The notes under the pieces: model-generated
Databases searched by the model: none
What the model was told of the DNA's origin: nothing
What the model saw: only the letters and a program-made list of their open reading frames with translations
Made by a program: the position numbers and the translations under genes
Part shown: positions 1 to 9,044 of the stretch, piece after piece
Layout: each line of letters begins with the position of its first letter
Position numbering within the stretch: position 1 is the stretch's first letter
DNA from: Bacteroidales bacterium
GTDB taxonomy: Bacteria > Bacteroidota > Bacteroidia > Bacteroidales > G3-4614
Direction of reading: 5' to 3'
Length of the DNA stretch: 34,417 bases
NCBI GenBank assembly: GCA_017935575.1
Contig: JAGBHI010000033.1
Span: forward strand, 1 to 34,417

Positions 1-1
1 A

Positions 2-838
2 TCATTATCAGATGCAATGCACGATAAAATGATGGATCTCTTCAAAAAATATTTATTGGTTGGGGGTTTGCCAAAAGCGGTTGAAACATTTGTAGAAAGT
101 CGTAATGTCGTTGAATTTAGGTCAATACAAAAAGAGACTCATGATTTGTACGGAATAGATGCCTCTAAATACGAAGCAGAGAACAATAAAAAATTAAAGG
201 TTCGTCGTATCTTTGATATGATACCCTCAAATCTTGAGAACAAGAAAAAAAGAGTAATAATTAAGGATATTGAGGATAAAGATTGGAAACGTTCAAGTGA
301 CTATTTAGATGAATTTGAATACTTGATTTCTGCAGGAATAGCTCTTGAAGTAAAAGCAATTAGTAAGCCATCATACCCATTAGCAGAGAATAGTGGAAAA
401 AATCTTCTAAAACTATATTTAAACGATGTAGGTATTCTATCAGGAATATATTATCGTAACAATATTAAAGCTGTAATGTCCGATATTCGTAGTATAAACT
501 TAGGTTCAATTTATGAAACAGTTGTAGCACAAGAACTAAAGGCTCACGGTTATGATTTATATTATTACGACAATAAGAAAAATGGCGAGGTGGACTATTT
601 AATTGATGATGTAGATAATCTATCAAACATTCCAATTGAAGTAAAATCAGGAAAAGATTATACTATTCATAGTGCATTAGATAAATTCATATTAAATAAA
701 GAATATAATATTAAGCGAGCCTATGTACTATCTAACGAACAAAAAATTTACTCTGAAAATGGAATAACATATATACCCATATATTATATAATGTTCTTTC
801 AGAATGACTCTAATGTAGTAGAACAATTTTTAGATTAA
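2..838 (+). CDS. AAA-type ATPase with DUF4143 C-terminus, 5' end outside window
   Basis: The frame is open to the left edge, so this is the C-terminal part of a longer protein; the Met at position 17 is internal. The visible part starts at the LVGGLPKAVETFVE segment that follows the ATPase core in the AAA_14/DUF4143 family. It continues into DUF4143, with an LYLNDVGILSG motif, LGSIYETVVAQEL, and a late nuclease-like GEVDYLI...IPIEVKSGK motif. Members of this family are common in Bacteroidetes as isolated genes of unknown role; the E-VD-L/E-K signature resembles PD-(D/E)XK enzymes. The Walker motifs are not in the window, so activity cannot be judged. It has no obvious functional link to rnhB downstream, from which 458 bases separate it. 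Confidence 0.8.
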   Translation, partial: SLSDAMHDKMMDLFKKYLLVGGLPKAVETFVESRNVVEFRSIQKETHDLYGIDASKYEAENNKKLKVRRIFDMIPSNLENKKKRVIIKDIEDKDWKRSSDYLDEFEYLISAGIALEVKAISKPSYPLAENSGKNLLKLYLNDVGILSGIYYRNNIKAVMSDIRSINLGSIYETVVAQELKAHGYDLYYYDNKKNGEVDYLIDDVDNLSNIPIEVKSGKDYTIHSALDKFILNKEYNIKRAYVLSNEQKIYSENGITYIPIYYIMFFQNDSNVVEQFLD

Positions 839-1074
839 AGAACTTTCTCCATTTATAATAAACAGATTACATGCTAAATTTGAAGAGATAAGCAAATCTT
901 GAAATAAAAGTTCTAAATAACTCAACTAAAGAAGGGGCTTAGGTCTCTTCTTTGGTTTATAATAGTGATAAATGTTTGAGGAAAGGTTGTAGCAGTATAA
1001 CCATTTTACTTATTTACTCCCCTTTGAGGTAATCCTTTAAGATTCTCTCACCTGCTGTAAGATATCCAAACAAG
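839..1074. other. intergenic stretch with one weak hairpin
   Basis: I see no gene here. A hairpin at 928-953 (AAAGAAG paired with CTTCTTT, 12-base loop) could end transcription of the ATPase gene, but it lacks a good T-run. Confidence 0.4.
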
Positions 1075-1107
1075 TTTGATATTATTTTGCTCGCTTATTT
1101 ATCTTTG
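1075..1107 (+). promoter_or_regulatory. Bacteroidetes-type promoter, first copy, upstream of rnhB-feo
   Basis: TTTG at 1075-1078, a 21-base spacer and a perfect TAnnTTTG box (TATCTTTG) at 1100-1107. This fits the primary sigma consensus of Bacteroidetes. Transcription would start about seven bases further on, inside a small hairpin (1107-1125), and read into rnhB. Confidence 0.65.
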
Positions 1108-1290
1108 CAGAAGATGAACTTCTGCGAAAATACTCTCGCTCGCGGTAAAAAATACTGAAGTAAACTTCGTATTTTTTGCTCACTTATTCGTATCTTTGCA
1201 GAAGATGAACTTCTGCGAAAATACTCTCGTTCGCGGTGAAAAATACTGAAGTAAATTTGTATTTTTCGTTCACTTATTCGTATAAGTGCC
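1083..1290 (+). repeat. tandem 90-91 bp repeat carrying promoter box and hairpin
   Basis: Two nearly identical units lie in tandem with a 91-base period; TATCTTTG occurs at 1100-1107 and again at 1191-1198. The beginning of a third unit (CACTTATTCG at 1181 and again at 1271) follows. Each full unit holds the -7 box, a hairpin GCAGAAG/CTTCTGC (1107-1125 and 1198-1216) and a TACTCTCG(C/T)TCGCGGT segment. Differences between copies are few. The array ends 7 bases before the rnhB start codon. The unit is too long, with no spacer structure, to be CRISPR. Confidence 0.8.
1166..1198 (+). promoter_or_regulatory. second copy of the repeat-borne promoter
   Basis: TTCG at 1166-1169 (one change from TTTG), a 21-base spacer, then TATCTTTG at 1191-1198. 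This copy is about 100 bases from the rnhB start and could be the main promoter, or one of two in tandem. Confidence 0.5.
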
Positions 1291-1296
1291 ACATAT

Positions 1297-1893
1297 ATGC
1301 TATTGAGTTATAAAAATAGGGGAATTGTTGAGGCAGGGTGCGATGAGGCAGGACGTGGTTGTCTTGCCGGTCCAGTTTTTGCAGCTGCGGTTATTTTGCC
1401 CCCCGATTTTGAGCATGAGCTTATTAGCGATTCTAAGAAACTTTCTGAGAGCATGCGCTATAAGTTGCGCCCCGTTATTGAGGAGTGCGCCATTGCTTGG
1501 GCTGTTGGTGTGGTTACTGCCGAGGAGATTGACAAAATTAATATTCTTAATGCCTCTATTCTTGCCATGCATCGTGCTTTGGAACAGTTGAAGGTTCAGC
1601 CCGATTTTATTTTGGTTGATGGCAATAGGTTTAAGCCTTATGGCAAGGTGCCTTATTCTTGCGAGGTTAAGGGCGATGGAAGGTTTTTGTCTATTGCTGC
1701 TGCCTCTATTTTGGCTAAGACTTATCGCGACGACTATATGTTGGGTATTGATAAGGGGTTTCCGCAATATTTGTGGAGGGTAAACAAAGGGTATCCTACT
1801 AAGGCTCACCGCGAGGCTATAAGGGAGTTTGGCATTACTCCGCATCACAGAAAATCGTTCCAACTGTTGGAGCGTCAGTTAACTCTATTTTAA
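1297..1893 (+). CDS. rnhB: ribonuclease HII
   Basis: This enzyme removes RNA from RNA/DNA hybrids, including single ribonucleotides left in DNA, in the cytoplasm. At 198 residues it has the usual length. The signature [13 protein letters not shown] gives metal ligands D16 and E17. The third acidic ligand lies in the ILVDGNR motif, and the C-terminal [12 protein letters not shown] segment is typical of the family. The ATG at 1297 follows the promoter repeat directly and needs no alternative. It lies 18 bases upstream of feoAB and is probably co-transcribed with it. Antisense open frames over this gene are shadows. Confidence 0.97.
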   Translation: MLLSYKNRGIVEAGCDEAGRGCLAGPVFAAAVILPPDFEHELISDSKKLSESMRYKLRPVIEECAIAWAVGVVTAEEIDKINILNASILAMHRALEQLKVQPDFILVDGNRFKPYGKVPYSCEVKGDGRFLSIAAASILAKTYRDDYMLGIDKGFPQYLWRVNKGYPTKAHREAIREFGITPHHRKSFQLLERQLTLF

Positions 1894-1911
1894 ATTGTAG
1901 TAGGGAAGAAG

Positions 1912-4254
1912 ATGTTTTTGTCTGAGTTAAAAACCGGCGATTCTGCCGTTATTCTTAAGGTTAAGGGACATGGTGGTTTCCGTCGCCGTATTATGGAGAT
2001 GGGCTTTGTCCGTAATAAGCAGGTTAAGGTTATTCTTAATGCTCCGTTGCAAGACCCCATTAAGTACGAGATTATGGGGTACGAGGTATCTCTTCGCCGT
2101 AGCGAGGCTGCTATGGTTGAGGTTATTACTGAGGAGGAGGCTCTTAAATTAATTCCTGCTGATAGCGCTGTTTCTACTACCGAGAATAGGAGTATTGAAG
2201 ATGTTATTACTCAGCGTAACAGGGAGATTACGGTTGCTTTGGTTGGTAATCCTAATAGTGGTAAAACGTCTTTGTTCAATGCTATTTCGGGTAGCCACGA
2301 GCATGTGGGTAATTATAGCGGTGTTACCGTCGATGCCAAGAAGGGCGAGTGTCGTTACAGAGGTTATAATTTTATTATTACCGATTTGCCCGGTACTTAT
2401 GCTTTGTCGGCTTATACTCCTGAGGAGCGTTATGTTAGGGAGCATCTACAAAACGAGGCTCCTGATGTTATTATAAATACAGTTGTGGCTTCAAATCTTG
2501 AACGTAATCTATATCTTACTACTGAACTTATTGATATGGACGAAAAGATTGTGGTCTCGTTGAATATGTTTGACGAGCTTGAGCGCACGGGAGCTGTTCT
2601 TGATTATGATGCTTTGGGTTCGCTATTGGGCTTGCCCATGATTCCTGTTTCTACAAAGAGCGGTAAGGGTGTTGAGTGGTTGCTTGATACGGTTATTGAG
2701 GTTTATGAGAACACCAACTCTCAGATGCGACATATTCATATTAATAACGGTAATATCATTGAAGATGGTTTGGCTAAACTGAAGGAGGCTTTGAAGCGTA
2801 GCAGTGAACAGCTTCCTAAGTATTTCCCACCGCGTTATTATGCTTTAAAGTTATTGGAGCGCGATACGACAGTTGAGAAACAGCTTTCGTCGTGTCCTGA
2901 TTATAATAGTTGGATTACTATTCGCGATCATGAGGTTCAGCATATTGAACGCGATTTGAACGAAGATATTGAGAGTGCTGTCACTAACCAGAAGTATGGT
3001 TTTATTTCGGGTGCTTTGAAGGAGACTTTCACACCGGGTAAGGTTGATGGTGTTGCTGTTACTCGTATAATTGATACTTTGGTAACGCACAAATTGTGGG
3101 GCTTCCCCATATTCTTTTTATTGATGTTCCTGATGTTCTACTGTACCTTTAGCCTTGGTGCTTATCCGCAAGAGTGGATTGAAGCTGGTGTTGCCTGGTT
3201 GAGCGAGTTTGTGGGAACCTTTATGCCTGAGGGTATATTAAAGGATTTGATTTGCGATGGTATCATTGGTGGAGTGGGCAGTGTTATCGTGTTTTTACCC
3301 AATATCATGATTTTGTATCTCTTTATATCTTTTATGGAGGATTCGGGTTATCTTGCTCGTGCTGCCTTTATAATGGATAAGATAATGCATTGCATAGGAT
3401 TGCATGGAAAATCATTTATTCCACTTGTTATGGGCTTTGGTTGTAATGTGCCGGCTATAATGGCTACCCGTACTATTGAGAGCCATACAAGCAGGCTTAT
3501 TACTATAATGATTTCGCCGTTTATTTCGTGCAGTGCCCGATTGCCTATCTTTATTTTGTTTATTGGTACATTCTTCCCAAATAATGCAGGGTTGGTTCTC
3601 TTTTTGTTTTATATTGGCGGTATTCTTATGGCTATTGTAACATCTAAACTTCTGCGTAGGTTTATGTTTAAGGAAGATGATACTCCGTTTGTTATGGAGC
3701 TTCCGCCTTATAGAGTGCCTTCGTTGCATACAACTGTTACGCACATGTGGGATAAGTGCCGACACTATTTGCGCAAAATGGGTGGTCTGATTTTGATTGC
3801 TTCGGTTGTGGTGTGGTTCTTAAGTTACTTCCCTCACGGAAATAGTGATAATGGCGAACCTAAGGCTTCGTATATGGAGCAGATTGGTAAGGTATGCGAG
3901 CCTGTTATGGAGCCTCTTGGAATGGATTGGAGAGCCTCTGTGGCAGTTCTTTCGGGTTTGCCTGCTAAGGAGATTGTGGTTAGTACTTTGGGTGTTCTCT
4001 ATTCTGATGACAGGGGCGAGGAGCTTTCGGAGAGTGCTTTGTCAAAAAGGCTTGTTTCAACAGGCGGATTTAACACAGCTTCGGCGTTGTCGTTCCTTGT
4101 CTTTATTTTGTTATACTTCCCATGTATAGCCACTCTTATAGCTATAAAAAATGAGAGCAGTTGGAAGTGGGCAACCATATCAATGCTTTATAATACAGCA
4201 GTGGCATGGTTATTTGCCTTTATAACTTATAATATTGCTTTAATGATAATTTAA
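1912..4254 (+). CDS. feoB: ferrous iron transporter, FeoA-FeoB fusion
   Basis: This is a GTPase-gated inner-membrane Fe(II) uptake protein of 780 residues. Residues 1 to about 73 form a FeoA-like SH3 domain (LKTGDSAVILKV...RRIMEMGF). After a linker comes the G domain, with P-loop GNPNSGKTS near residue 113, DLPGTYAL as G3 and an SLNMFDE segment as G4. The membrane domain starts near residue 395 and holds the Gate motifs, including LVMGFGCNVPAIMATR and LSGLPAKEIVVSTLGVLY. Fusion of FeoA to FeoB is common in Bacteroidetes. A Cys-rich partner follows without a gap, completing a compact feo operon. No Fur box was identified with confidence. Confidence 0.97.
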   Translation: MFLSELKTGDSAVILKVKGHGGFRRRIMEMGFVRNKQVKVILNAPLQDPIKYEIMGYEVSLRRSEAAMVEVITEEEALKLIPADSAVSTTENRSIEDVITQRNREITVALVGNPNSGKTSLFNAISGSHEHVGNYSGVTVDAKKGECRYRGYNFIITDLPGTYALSAYTPEERYVREHLQNEAPDVIINTVVASNLERNLYLTTELIDMDEKIVVSLNMFDELERTGAVLDYDALGSLLGLPMIPVSTKSGKGVEWLLDTVIEVYENTNSQMRHIHINNGNIIEDGLAKLKEALKRSSEQLPKYFPPRYYALKLLERDTTVEKQLSSCPDYNSWITIRDHEVQHIERDLNEDIESAVTNQKYGFISGALKETFTPGKVDGVAVTRIIDTLVTHKLWGFPIFFLLMFLMFYCTFSLGAYPQEWIEAGVAWLSEFVGTFMPEGILKDLICDGIIGGVGSVIVFLPNIMILYLFISFMEDSGYLARAAFIMDKIMHCIGLHGKSFIPLVMGFGCNVPAIMATRTIESHTSRLITIMISPFISCSARLPIFILFIGTFFPNNAGLVLFLFYIGGILMAIVTSKLLRRFMFKEDDTPFVMELPPYRVPSLHTTVTHMWDKCRHYLRKMGGLILIASVVVWFLSYFPHGNSDNGEPKASYMEQIGKVCEPVMEPLGMDWRASVAVLSGLPAKEIVVSTLGVLYSDDRGEELSESALSKRLVSTGGFNTASALSFLVFILLYFPCIATLIAIKNESSWKWATISMLYNTAVAWLFAFITYNIALMII

Positions 4255-4431
4255 ATGGGTGTTCAAGAGATAATAGTTACTGCCATTGGAGTATTAGTTG
4301 TTGCCTATATTGTGCGCCGACTATATTGTATCTTCGCAAAGCGTAATATTAATGCATGCGAGTGTTGCGATAAGAGTTGTCCCATGAAACGACAAAAGCG
4401 CAATAAAGGTGATAAAGAACCTGAGAAATAA
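4255..4431 (+). CDS. FeoB-associated Cys-rich membrane protein
   Basis: A 58-residue gene starting at the base right after the feoAB stop codon. The product begins with one hydrophobic helix (residues 5-20, IIVTAIGVLVVAYIV), followed by basic residues. A Cys cluster follows, with C25, C35, C37, C38 and C42, and then a Lys/Arg-rich tail. Position and architecture match the small FeoB-associated Cys-rich proteins found beside feoB in many anaerobes. These are proposed to help Feo-mediated iron uptake, perhaps in the way FeoC does, but the mechanism is not established. The direct abutment with feoAB implies translational coupling. Confidence 0.85.
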   Translation: MGVQEIIVTAIGVLVVAYIVRRLYCIFAKRNINACECCDKSCPMKRQKRNKGDKEPEK

Positions 4432-4461
4432 TAGGAGTTGATAAAGATTTTATCGTAAAAA

Positions 4462-4812
4462 ATGGGAACAATTTTACAGCTTGCAATAATTTTTGCTTGT
4501 CTTGCAGTAGGGGAGGCGGTGGTTATGCTTACTGGGATAAAATTTCCGTCAAGCATTATAGGTATGTTATTGCTTTGTACTTTGCTAAAACTTGGTGTTG
4601 TAAAATATGAGAAGATTAAGGGGGTTGCCAATACTCTTATCTCAAATATGGGCTTCTTTTTTATTCCTCCGGGTATTGCCATAATGCTCTATTTTGATAT
4701 TATCAAGGCTCAGTTCTTTCCTATAATTACAGCCGCTTTTATCAGCACCATAATTGTTATTGTTGTTACAGGCTGGGTTTATCAACTTTCAAATCGTAAA
4801 AAGAATGGATAA
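4462..4812 (+). CDS. lrgA: CidA/LrgA family membrane protein
   Basis: A holin-like protein of 116 residues with four predicted membrane helices. The family signature GIKFPSSIIGMLLL (residues 25-38) and the later GFFFIPPGIAIM segment are present. LrgA/CidA proteins are linked to control of murein hydrolases and cell lysis in Gram-positive bacteria, and to transport of small metabolites (LrgAB/PlsAB-type) elsewhere. The next gene is its usual LrgB partner, overlapping by 8 bases. The start ATG at 4462 lies 30 bases after the Cys-rich feo protein, so it may share the feo transcript. Confidence 0.88.
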   Translation: MGTILQLAIIFACLAVGEAVVMLTGIKFPSSIIGMLLLCTLLKLGVVKYEKIKGVANTLISNMGFFFIPPGIAIMLYFDIIKAQFFPIITAAFISTIIVIVVTGWVYQLSNRKKNG

Positions 4813-5491
4813 TCCTATTGTTTGGCTTGCTATTACCTTCGCATTCTATTATGTTGCAGGGCTGTTGCGTAAAAGAACCGGTTGGGTGGTTCTTAACCCT
4901 ATACTTATTACTATTATAGTTATTATATGTTTGCTTAAACTTTCTGATGTAACTTATGATACTTATCAAGAGGGTGGCAAATATATTGAGTTTTGGTTAA
5001 AGCCTGCTATTGTGGCATTGGGTGTGCCTTTATATAAACATCTAAATTCAATCAAAGAGCATTTTATCCCTATATTTTTATCTCAACTTGCAGGGTCGCT
5101 TGTAGGAATTGTTTCGGTTGCTGCAATTGCCGATGTTTTAGGCGCAACAAATGAGGTTATAATATCGCTTGCTCCAAAATCGGTAACTACTCCTATTGCT
5201 ATTGAGATATCTTCTACTCTTGGTGGAATACCCTCTCTGACTGCTGCAGTTGTTGTTCCTGTTGGTATTTTAGGTGCTGTTTTGGGTTATAAAACCATGG
5301 AATTGGCAAGACTTAAAGATGATATTTCAAAGGGTCTTTCAATGGGAACTGCATCGCATGCTGTTGGTACTGCTGCTTCAATGGAGATTAATCCCATTCA
5401 TGGGGCGTATGCTACTCTCGGTCTTATCCTCAATGGTATTCTTACCTCTCTGTTTGCTCCGTTTGTTTTAAGGATAATGGGATATTTGTAA
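4805..5491 (+). CDS. lrgB: LrgB family membrane protein
   Basis: 228 residues from the ATG at 4805, which overlaps the end of lrgA by 8 bases; this start gives MDNPIVWLAITFAFY, the normal LrgB beginning. There are several membrane helices and the conserved segments LAPKSVTTPIAIEIS and GTASHAVGTAASMEI. LrgB works with LrgA, either in regulating autolysis or as a transporter of organic acids such as glycolate or pyruvate; the sequence cannot decide which. The 13-bp stem just after the stop codon ends the transcript. Confidence 0.9.
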   Translation: MDNPIVWLAITFAFYYVAGLLRKRTGWVVLNPILITIIVIICLLKLSDVTYDTYQEGGKYIEFWLKPAIVALGVPLYKHLNSIKEHFIPIFLSQLAGSLVGIVSVAAIADVLGATNEVIISLAPKSVTTPIAIEISSTLGGIPSLTAAVVVPVGILGAVLGYKTMELARLKDDISKGLSMGTASHAVGTAASMEINPIHGAYATLGLILNGILTSLFAPFVLRIMGYL

Positions 5492-5500
5492 AGTAAAAAG

Positions 5501-5538
5501 AGAGGCTGTCATAACAAAAAACTTGTATGACAGCCTCT
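5501..5538. terminator. strong bidirectional hairpin terminator
   Basis: A perfect 13-bp stem (AGAGGCTGTCATA at 5501-5513, TATGACAGCCTCT at 5526-5538) with a 12-base loop. It sits between two convergent transcripts, lrgB from the left and the topA run from the right. The minus-strand side has a T-rich tail. Confidence 0.9.
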
Positions 5539-5561
5539 TCTGTAAGGTTATTATTCTGTTA

Positions 5562-6062
5562 TTAATTTTTCAATAATGAGATTAATGATGCCATTGTTTT
5601 AACTTGGCTTACAGTCTCTTCTCCTAAAAGCGAACTTATTTTTGTGTTATTGGCAAGTGTTTTTGTTGCCAATGATTTTAATGAAAATCCTTTAAGGTTT
5701 TTTATTTGAGATGTTGCTTCTTTTGCTGTTGAGAAAACATTCTTAGCTTTTGCTGATGCATCAGATATTTTTGTTGATAAAGAGTTTGCCTCTGCAAGTG
5801 CTGAAACTTTTGAAACGGCTCCACTCTTTACATTCTCAAGAAGTGTTGTCAAATCTTTTCCGTTATCTACAACATCATCGGTTAAATCGTACAATGCATC
5901 AGTATAGTTGTCAATAATATCGTTTCCTGTCTCTTTTACATTATTGGCTGTAAGTGATGCTAATTGACTTAATCTCTCTTGTGTAACTGTTAATGCCTCT
6001 TGTGCCGATGCCATATTTAATGCTATAAATGCAAGTATGGCTGATAAAACTACTTTCTTCAT
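5562..6062 (-). CDS. small secreted helical protein of unknown function
   Basis: I do not recognise this 166-residue protein. Residues 1-20 form a clear signal peptide (MKKVVLSAILAFIALNMASA, cut before QEA). The mature part is almost all predicted helix, rich in Ala, Ser, Thr, Asn and Lys, and without Cys, so it is probably a periplasmic or surface amphipathic protein. It starts 20 bases after the topA stop codon on the same strand and ends 23 bases before the terminator, making it the last gene of the acpP-topA run. No catalytic motif is visible. Confidence 0.75.
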   Translation of the reverse strand: MKKVVLSAILAFIALNMASAQEALTVTQERLSQLASLTANNVKETGNDIIDNYTDALYDLTDDVVDNGKDLTTLLENVKSGAVSKVSALAEANSLSTKISDASAKAKNVFSTAKEATSQIKNLKGFSLKSLATKTLANNTKISSLLGEETVSQVKTMASLISLLKN

Positions 6063-6082
6063 AATTCTTAAAATTTTCTTTA

Positions 6083-8410
6083 TTATTTCTTTCCTTTACG
6101 AGTGGTTTTTTTTGCGGGTTTTTCTCCTTGTTCAGCAATTATCTTTTTGCAGTCATCAAGAGTTAGCTCCTCTGCTACTGCCCCTTTGGGAAGTTTATAG
6201 TTGCTTTTGTTATATGCTATATATGCTCCGTAACGTCCGTTTATGATTTGAAGAGTTGGCTCTTCTTCAAATGTTTTGATAATACGGCTGTTATCTTCGT
6301 CACGTTTTGCAACTATTAACTGACTTGCCTCTTCAAGAGTAATCTCTAATGGTTTATACTCTTTGGGAAGCGATGTGAACTTTCCGTTATGACGAATATA
6401 TGGTCCAAATTTGCCGACACCTATTACAACCTCTTTGTCTTCAAATTTACCAAGTGTACGAGGTAAAGCAAATAGTTTAAGAGCCTCATCAAGTGTTATG
6501 TTGTTAAGGGTTTGCCCTGTCATTAGTGATGCAAAGATAGGTTTTTCCTCTTCGTCGGCTGTCCCTATTTGAACAACAGGTCCAAAGCGTCCAATTTTTA
6601 CCGAGACTCTTCTGCCTGTTGTAGGGTCGGTTCCGAGTATTCTTTCGCCTACTTTATTGTCGGAGTGTTGCGCCGATGCATTTATAACTTCGGGGTGGAA
6701 TGTCTCGTAAAACGATGCTATTGAACTATTCCATGTGTTATCTCCGTCAGCGATACGGTCAAACTCCTCTTCAACTTCTGCTGTAAAGTTGTAGTTTAGG
6801 ATATCAGGGAAGTTCTCAATTAGGTAATCATTAACCACCATACCTATATCGGTAGGTATTAGTTTGCCTTTGTCTCCGCCAACGTTTTCGCTCTTTTCTG
6901 CTGATGTTATTTTGCCCTTTTTTAGGGTAATAATTTTGTATTGGCGTTTGTCTCCGCTTTTGTTCCCGCGTTCAACATACTCTCTTTGTTGTATGGTTGA
7001 GATTGTGGGTGCATATGTTGATGGACGTCCAATTCCTAACTCTTCAAGTTTATGAACCAAACTTGCCTCAGAATAGCGCGGTGGTGCCATTGTAAAACGC
7101 TCAACGGCTTCTCCCGAATATAGAGTCAGCATGTCGCCTTTGTTTACGATTGGGAGTACGTTGCTCTCGTTCTCTTTTTCGTTCTCTTCATCGTTTGATG
7201 TTTCGCCATAAAGATGTAGGAAACCGTCAAACTTTATTACCTCTCCCGTAATGACAAATTTCTCTTTTCCATTAACTGCCTCAACTCCTATTGTGGTCTT
7301 CTCAGTTTGGGCATTGCTCATTTGTGAAGCAACGGTACGTTTCCAAATTAGGTCATAAAGGCGTTTTTCTTGCGAATTTCCATCTATTTCCCGGTTGGCT
7401 ATATATGTGGGTCTTATTGCCTCGTGAGCCTCTTGTGCGCCTTTAGACGAGGTGTGGAAGTTGTGAGGATTTGAGTACTTCTCACCAAATAGGTTTATGA
7501 TAGTCTCTTTTGCTGTGTTTATGGCAAGTGATGATAGGTTTACAGAGTCGGTACGCATATAGGTAATGAGTCCTGCTTCGTAAAGGTGTTGTGCCACTCG
7601 CATTGTCTGAGATACGGTAAAACCTAATTTTCTGGCTGCTTCTTGTTGCAACGTTGATGTTGTAAAGGGAGGCGCTGGATATTTTTGTAGCGGTTTTACG
7701 GTTATATCTGTTACAGTAAACTCATCAGTAGATAGTTTTGATAGTAGAGCCTCAGCATCTGTCTCATTTGCAGGGCGGAATATCAATTCTCCCTTCATTT
7801 TGTTCCCGCCTGCATCTTTGAATATTGCAGTTACGCGGAATGATGCTTCGGGTGAGAATTTCTCAATTTCTCGTTCACGTTCAACAATTAATCGCACTGC
7901 TACTGATTGAACACGCCCTGCCGATAGTGCGGGTTTTATCTTTCTCCAAAGAATGGGAGATAGCTCAAATCCTACTATGCGGTCTAATACTCTGCGAGCC
8001 TGTTGTGCATTGACAAGATTTTCGTCAATTTTTCTGGGATTCTCTATTGCTGAGAGAATTGCATTTTTTGTTATCTCGTGGAATACTATACGACGAGTCT
8101 TCTCGGGAGTTAGCCCAAGTACTTCATATAGGTGCCATGCTATGGCTTCTCCTTCGCGGTCTTCATCGGAAGCTAACCATACCATATCTGCCTCTTTTGC
8201 TGCCTTTTTTAGAGTATCTACCACCTGTTTCTTATCAGAGGGTATCTCATATATAGGCATAAATCCCTTTTCAACATCAATGCTGAAATCTCTCTTTTTG
8301 AGATCGCGTATATGTCCGTAGCTTGATAGGACCTTGTACTCTTTCCCTAAAAATTTCTCTATTGTCTTTGCTTTTGCAGGAGACTCAACTATAACTAAGT
8401 TTGATTGCAT
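6083..8410 (-). CDS. topA: DNA topoisomerase I (type IA)
   Basis: This enzyme relaxes negative supercoils by cutting one DNA strand. 775 residues. The Toprim domain begins at once (LVIVESPAKAKTIEKFLG, with the catalytic Glu in VESP, and a later ASDEDREGEAIAWH acidic motif). The strand-cleaving tyrosine is Y284 in LITYMRTDS. The C-terminal third carries repeated topoisomerase C-terminal modules (GRFGPVVQIG, GKFGPYIRHNG, GRYGAYIAYN) instead of Cys4 zinc fingers, and ends in a basic KKTTRKGKK tail. This is the usual form in Bacteroidetes. It lies 16 bases downstream of the DUF3109 gene and is probably in one transcript with it. Confidence 0.97.
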   Translation of the reverse strand: MQSNLVIVESPAKAKTIEKFLGKEYKVLSSYGHIRDLKKRDFSIDVEKGFMPIYEIPSDKKQVVDTLKKAAKEADMVWLASDEDREGEAIAWHLYEVLGLTPEKTRRIVFHEITKNAILSAIENPRKIDENLVNAQQARRVLDRIVGFELSPILWRKIKPALSAGRVQSVAVRLIVEREREIEKFSPEASFRVTAIFKDAGGNKMKGELIFRPANETDAEALLSKLSTDEFTVTDITVKPLQKYPAPPFTTSTLQQEAARKLGFTVSQTMRVAQHLYEAGLITYMRTDSVNLSSLAINTAKETIINLFGEKYSNPHNFHTSSKGAQEAHEAIRPTYIANREIDGNSQEKRLYDLIWKRTVASQMSNAQTEKTTIGVEAVNGKEKFVITGEVIKFDGFLHLYGETSNDEENEKENESNVLPIVNKGDMLTLYSGEAVERFTMAPPRYSEASLVHKLEELGIGRPSTYAPTISTIQQREYVERGNKSGDKRQYKIITLKKGKITSAEKSENVGGDKGKLIPTDIGMVVNDYLIENFPDILNYNFTAEVEEEFDRIADGDNTWNSSIASFYETFHPEVINASAQHSDNKVGERILGTDPTTGRRVSVKIGRFGPVVQIGTADEEEKPIFASLMTGQTLNNITLDEALKLFALPRTLGKFEDKEVVIGVGKFGPYIRHNGKFTSLPKEYKPLEITLEEASQLIVAKRDEDNSRIIKTFEEEPTLQIINGRYGAYIAYNKSNYKLPKGAVAEELTLDDCKKIIAEQGEKPAKKTTRKGKK

Positions 8411-8426
8411 AATCTCTTAATAGCAT

Positions 8427-9044
8427 TTATATATTTTCGCCTTTTTGGCGAAGATACTCTTCGGCAACGAGCTTTAACTCATCGTACCACTCTTTGCCAA
8501 AGAATCTTGTGAGAGGACCCTCAAGAAATTGATAAACTCTTATGCCTTTCTCTGTCCCAAGTTTTACAGCTCCTTTACATATGCTCCTCTCATCATAATT
8601 TACAGCCGTGAATGTTGGGTATTGTGTAAGTCTTACAGGATATAAATGACACGAAACGGGTTTTTTGAATTTACATTTCCCGCTGTTGTAACCTATCTCT
8701 AATGCACACAGACATACTCCTTTATTGTCGTATGTGCAGAATACACAATCTTTGTTCCCAATAATTGAGGTAACAAGGTCTCCCTCTTCGTCAACATATG
8801 AAACGCCTTGTTTGTCAATTACCTCAACAGCCTCTTTAGGCAGATTATCAATTACAGCGGGGAGTGCCTCTTTTATGGCAACCTCTTCCTCTTGGGTTAT
8901 TGGAGCCCCGGCATCTCCCTCTATACAGCAAGCCCCTTTGCAATCGTCTAAATCGCAACAGAAGTAACGTTCTATTACATCAAGACTTACTACTGTATCG
9001 CCAATTCTTATCACTCTATTACTCTTTAATAAGATTTTTACCAC
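8427..9044 (-). CDS. DUF3109 family Cys-rich protein
   Basis: 205 residues with many conserved cysteines: [13 protein letters not shown] near residues 28-41, CVFC, a VCLCALE motif, and [14 protein letters not shown]. The spacing matches DUF3109, a YkgJ-like family thought to bind metal or an Fe-S cluster; its biochemical role is unknown. The start ATG overlaps the end of gpmI by 26 bases, indicating translational coupling. It sits between gpmI and topA in the minus-strand run, a context that says little about function. Confidence 0.88.
   Translation of the reverse strand: MVKILLKSNRVIRIGDTVVSLDVIERYFCCDLDDCKGACCIEGDAGAPITQEEEVAIKEALPAVIDNLPKEAVEVIDKQGVSYVDEEGDLVTSIIGNKDCVFCTYDNKGVCLCALEIGYNSGKCKFKKPVSCHLYPVRLTQYPTFTAVNYDERSICKGAVKLGTEKGIRVYQFLEGPLTRFFGKEWYDELKLVAEEYLRQKGENI

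Noticed and set aside
1083-1290. CRISPR array
   Set aside because: Two units of about 91 bases without unique spacers; no cas genes in the window.
1095-1292. 65-codon minus-strand frame with internal repeats
   Set aside because: It is the translation of the tandem promoter repeat. The peptide repeats only because the DNA does.
1300-1863. 187-codon minus-strand frame over rnhB
   Set aside because: Antisense shadow of a clear rnhB; no recognisable protein features.
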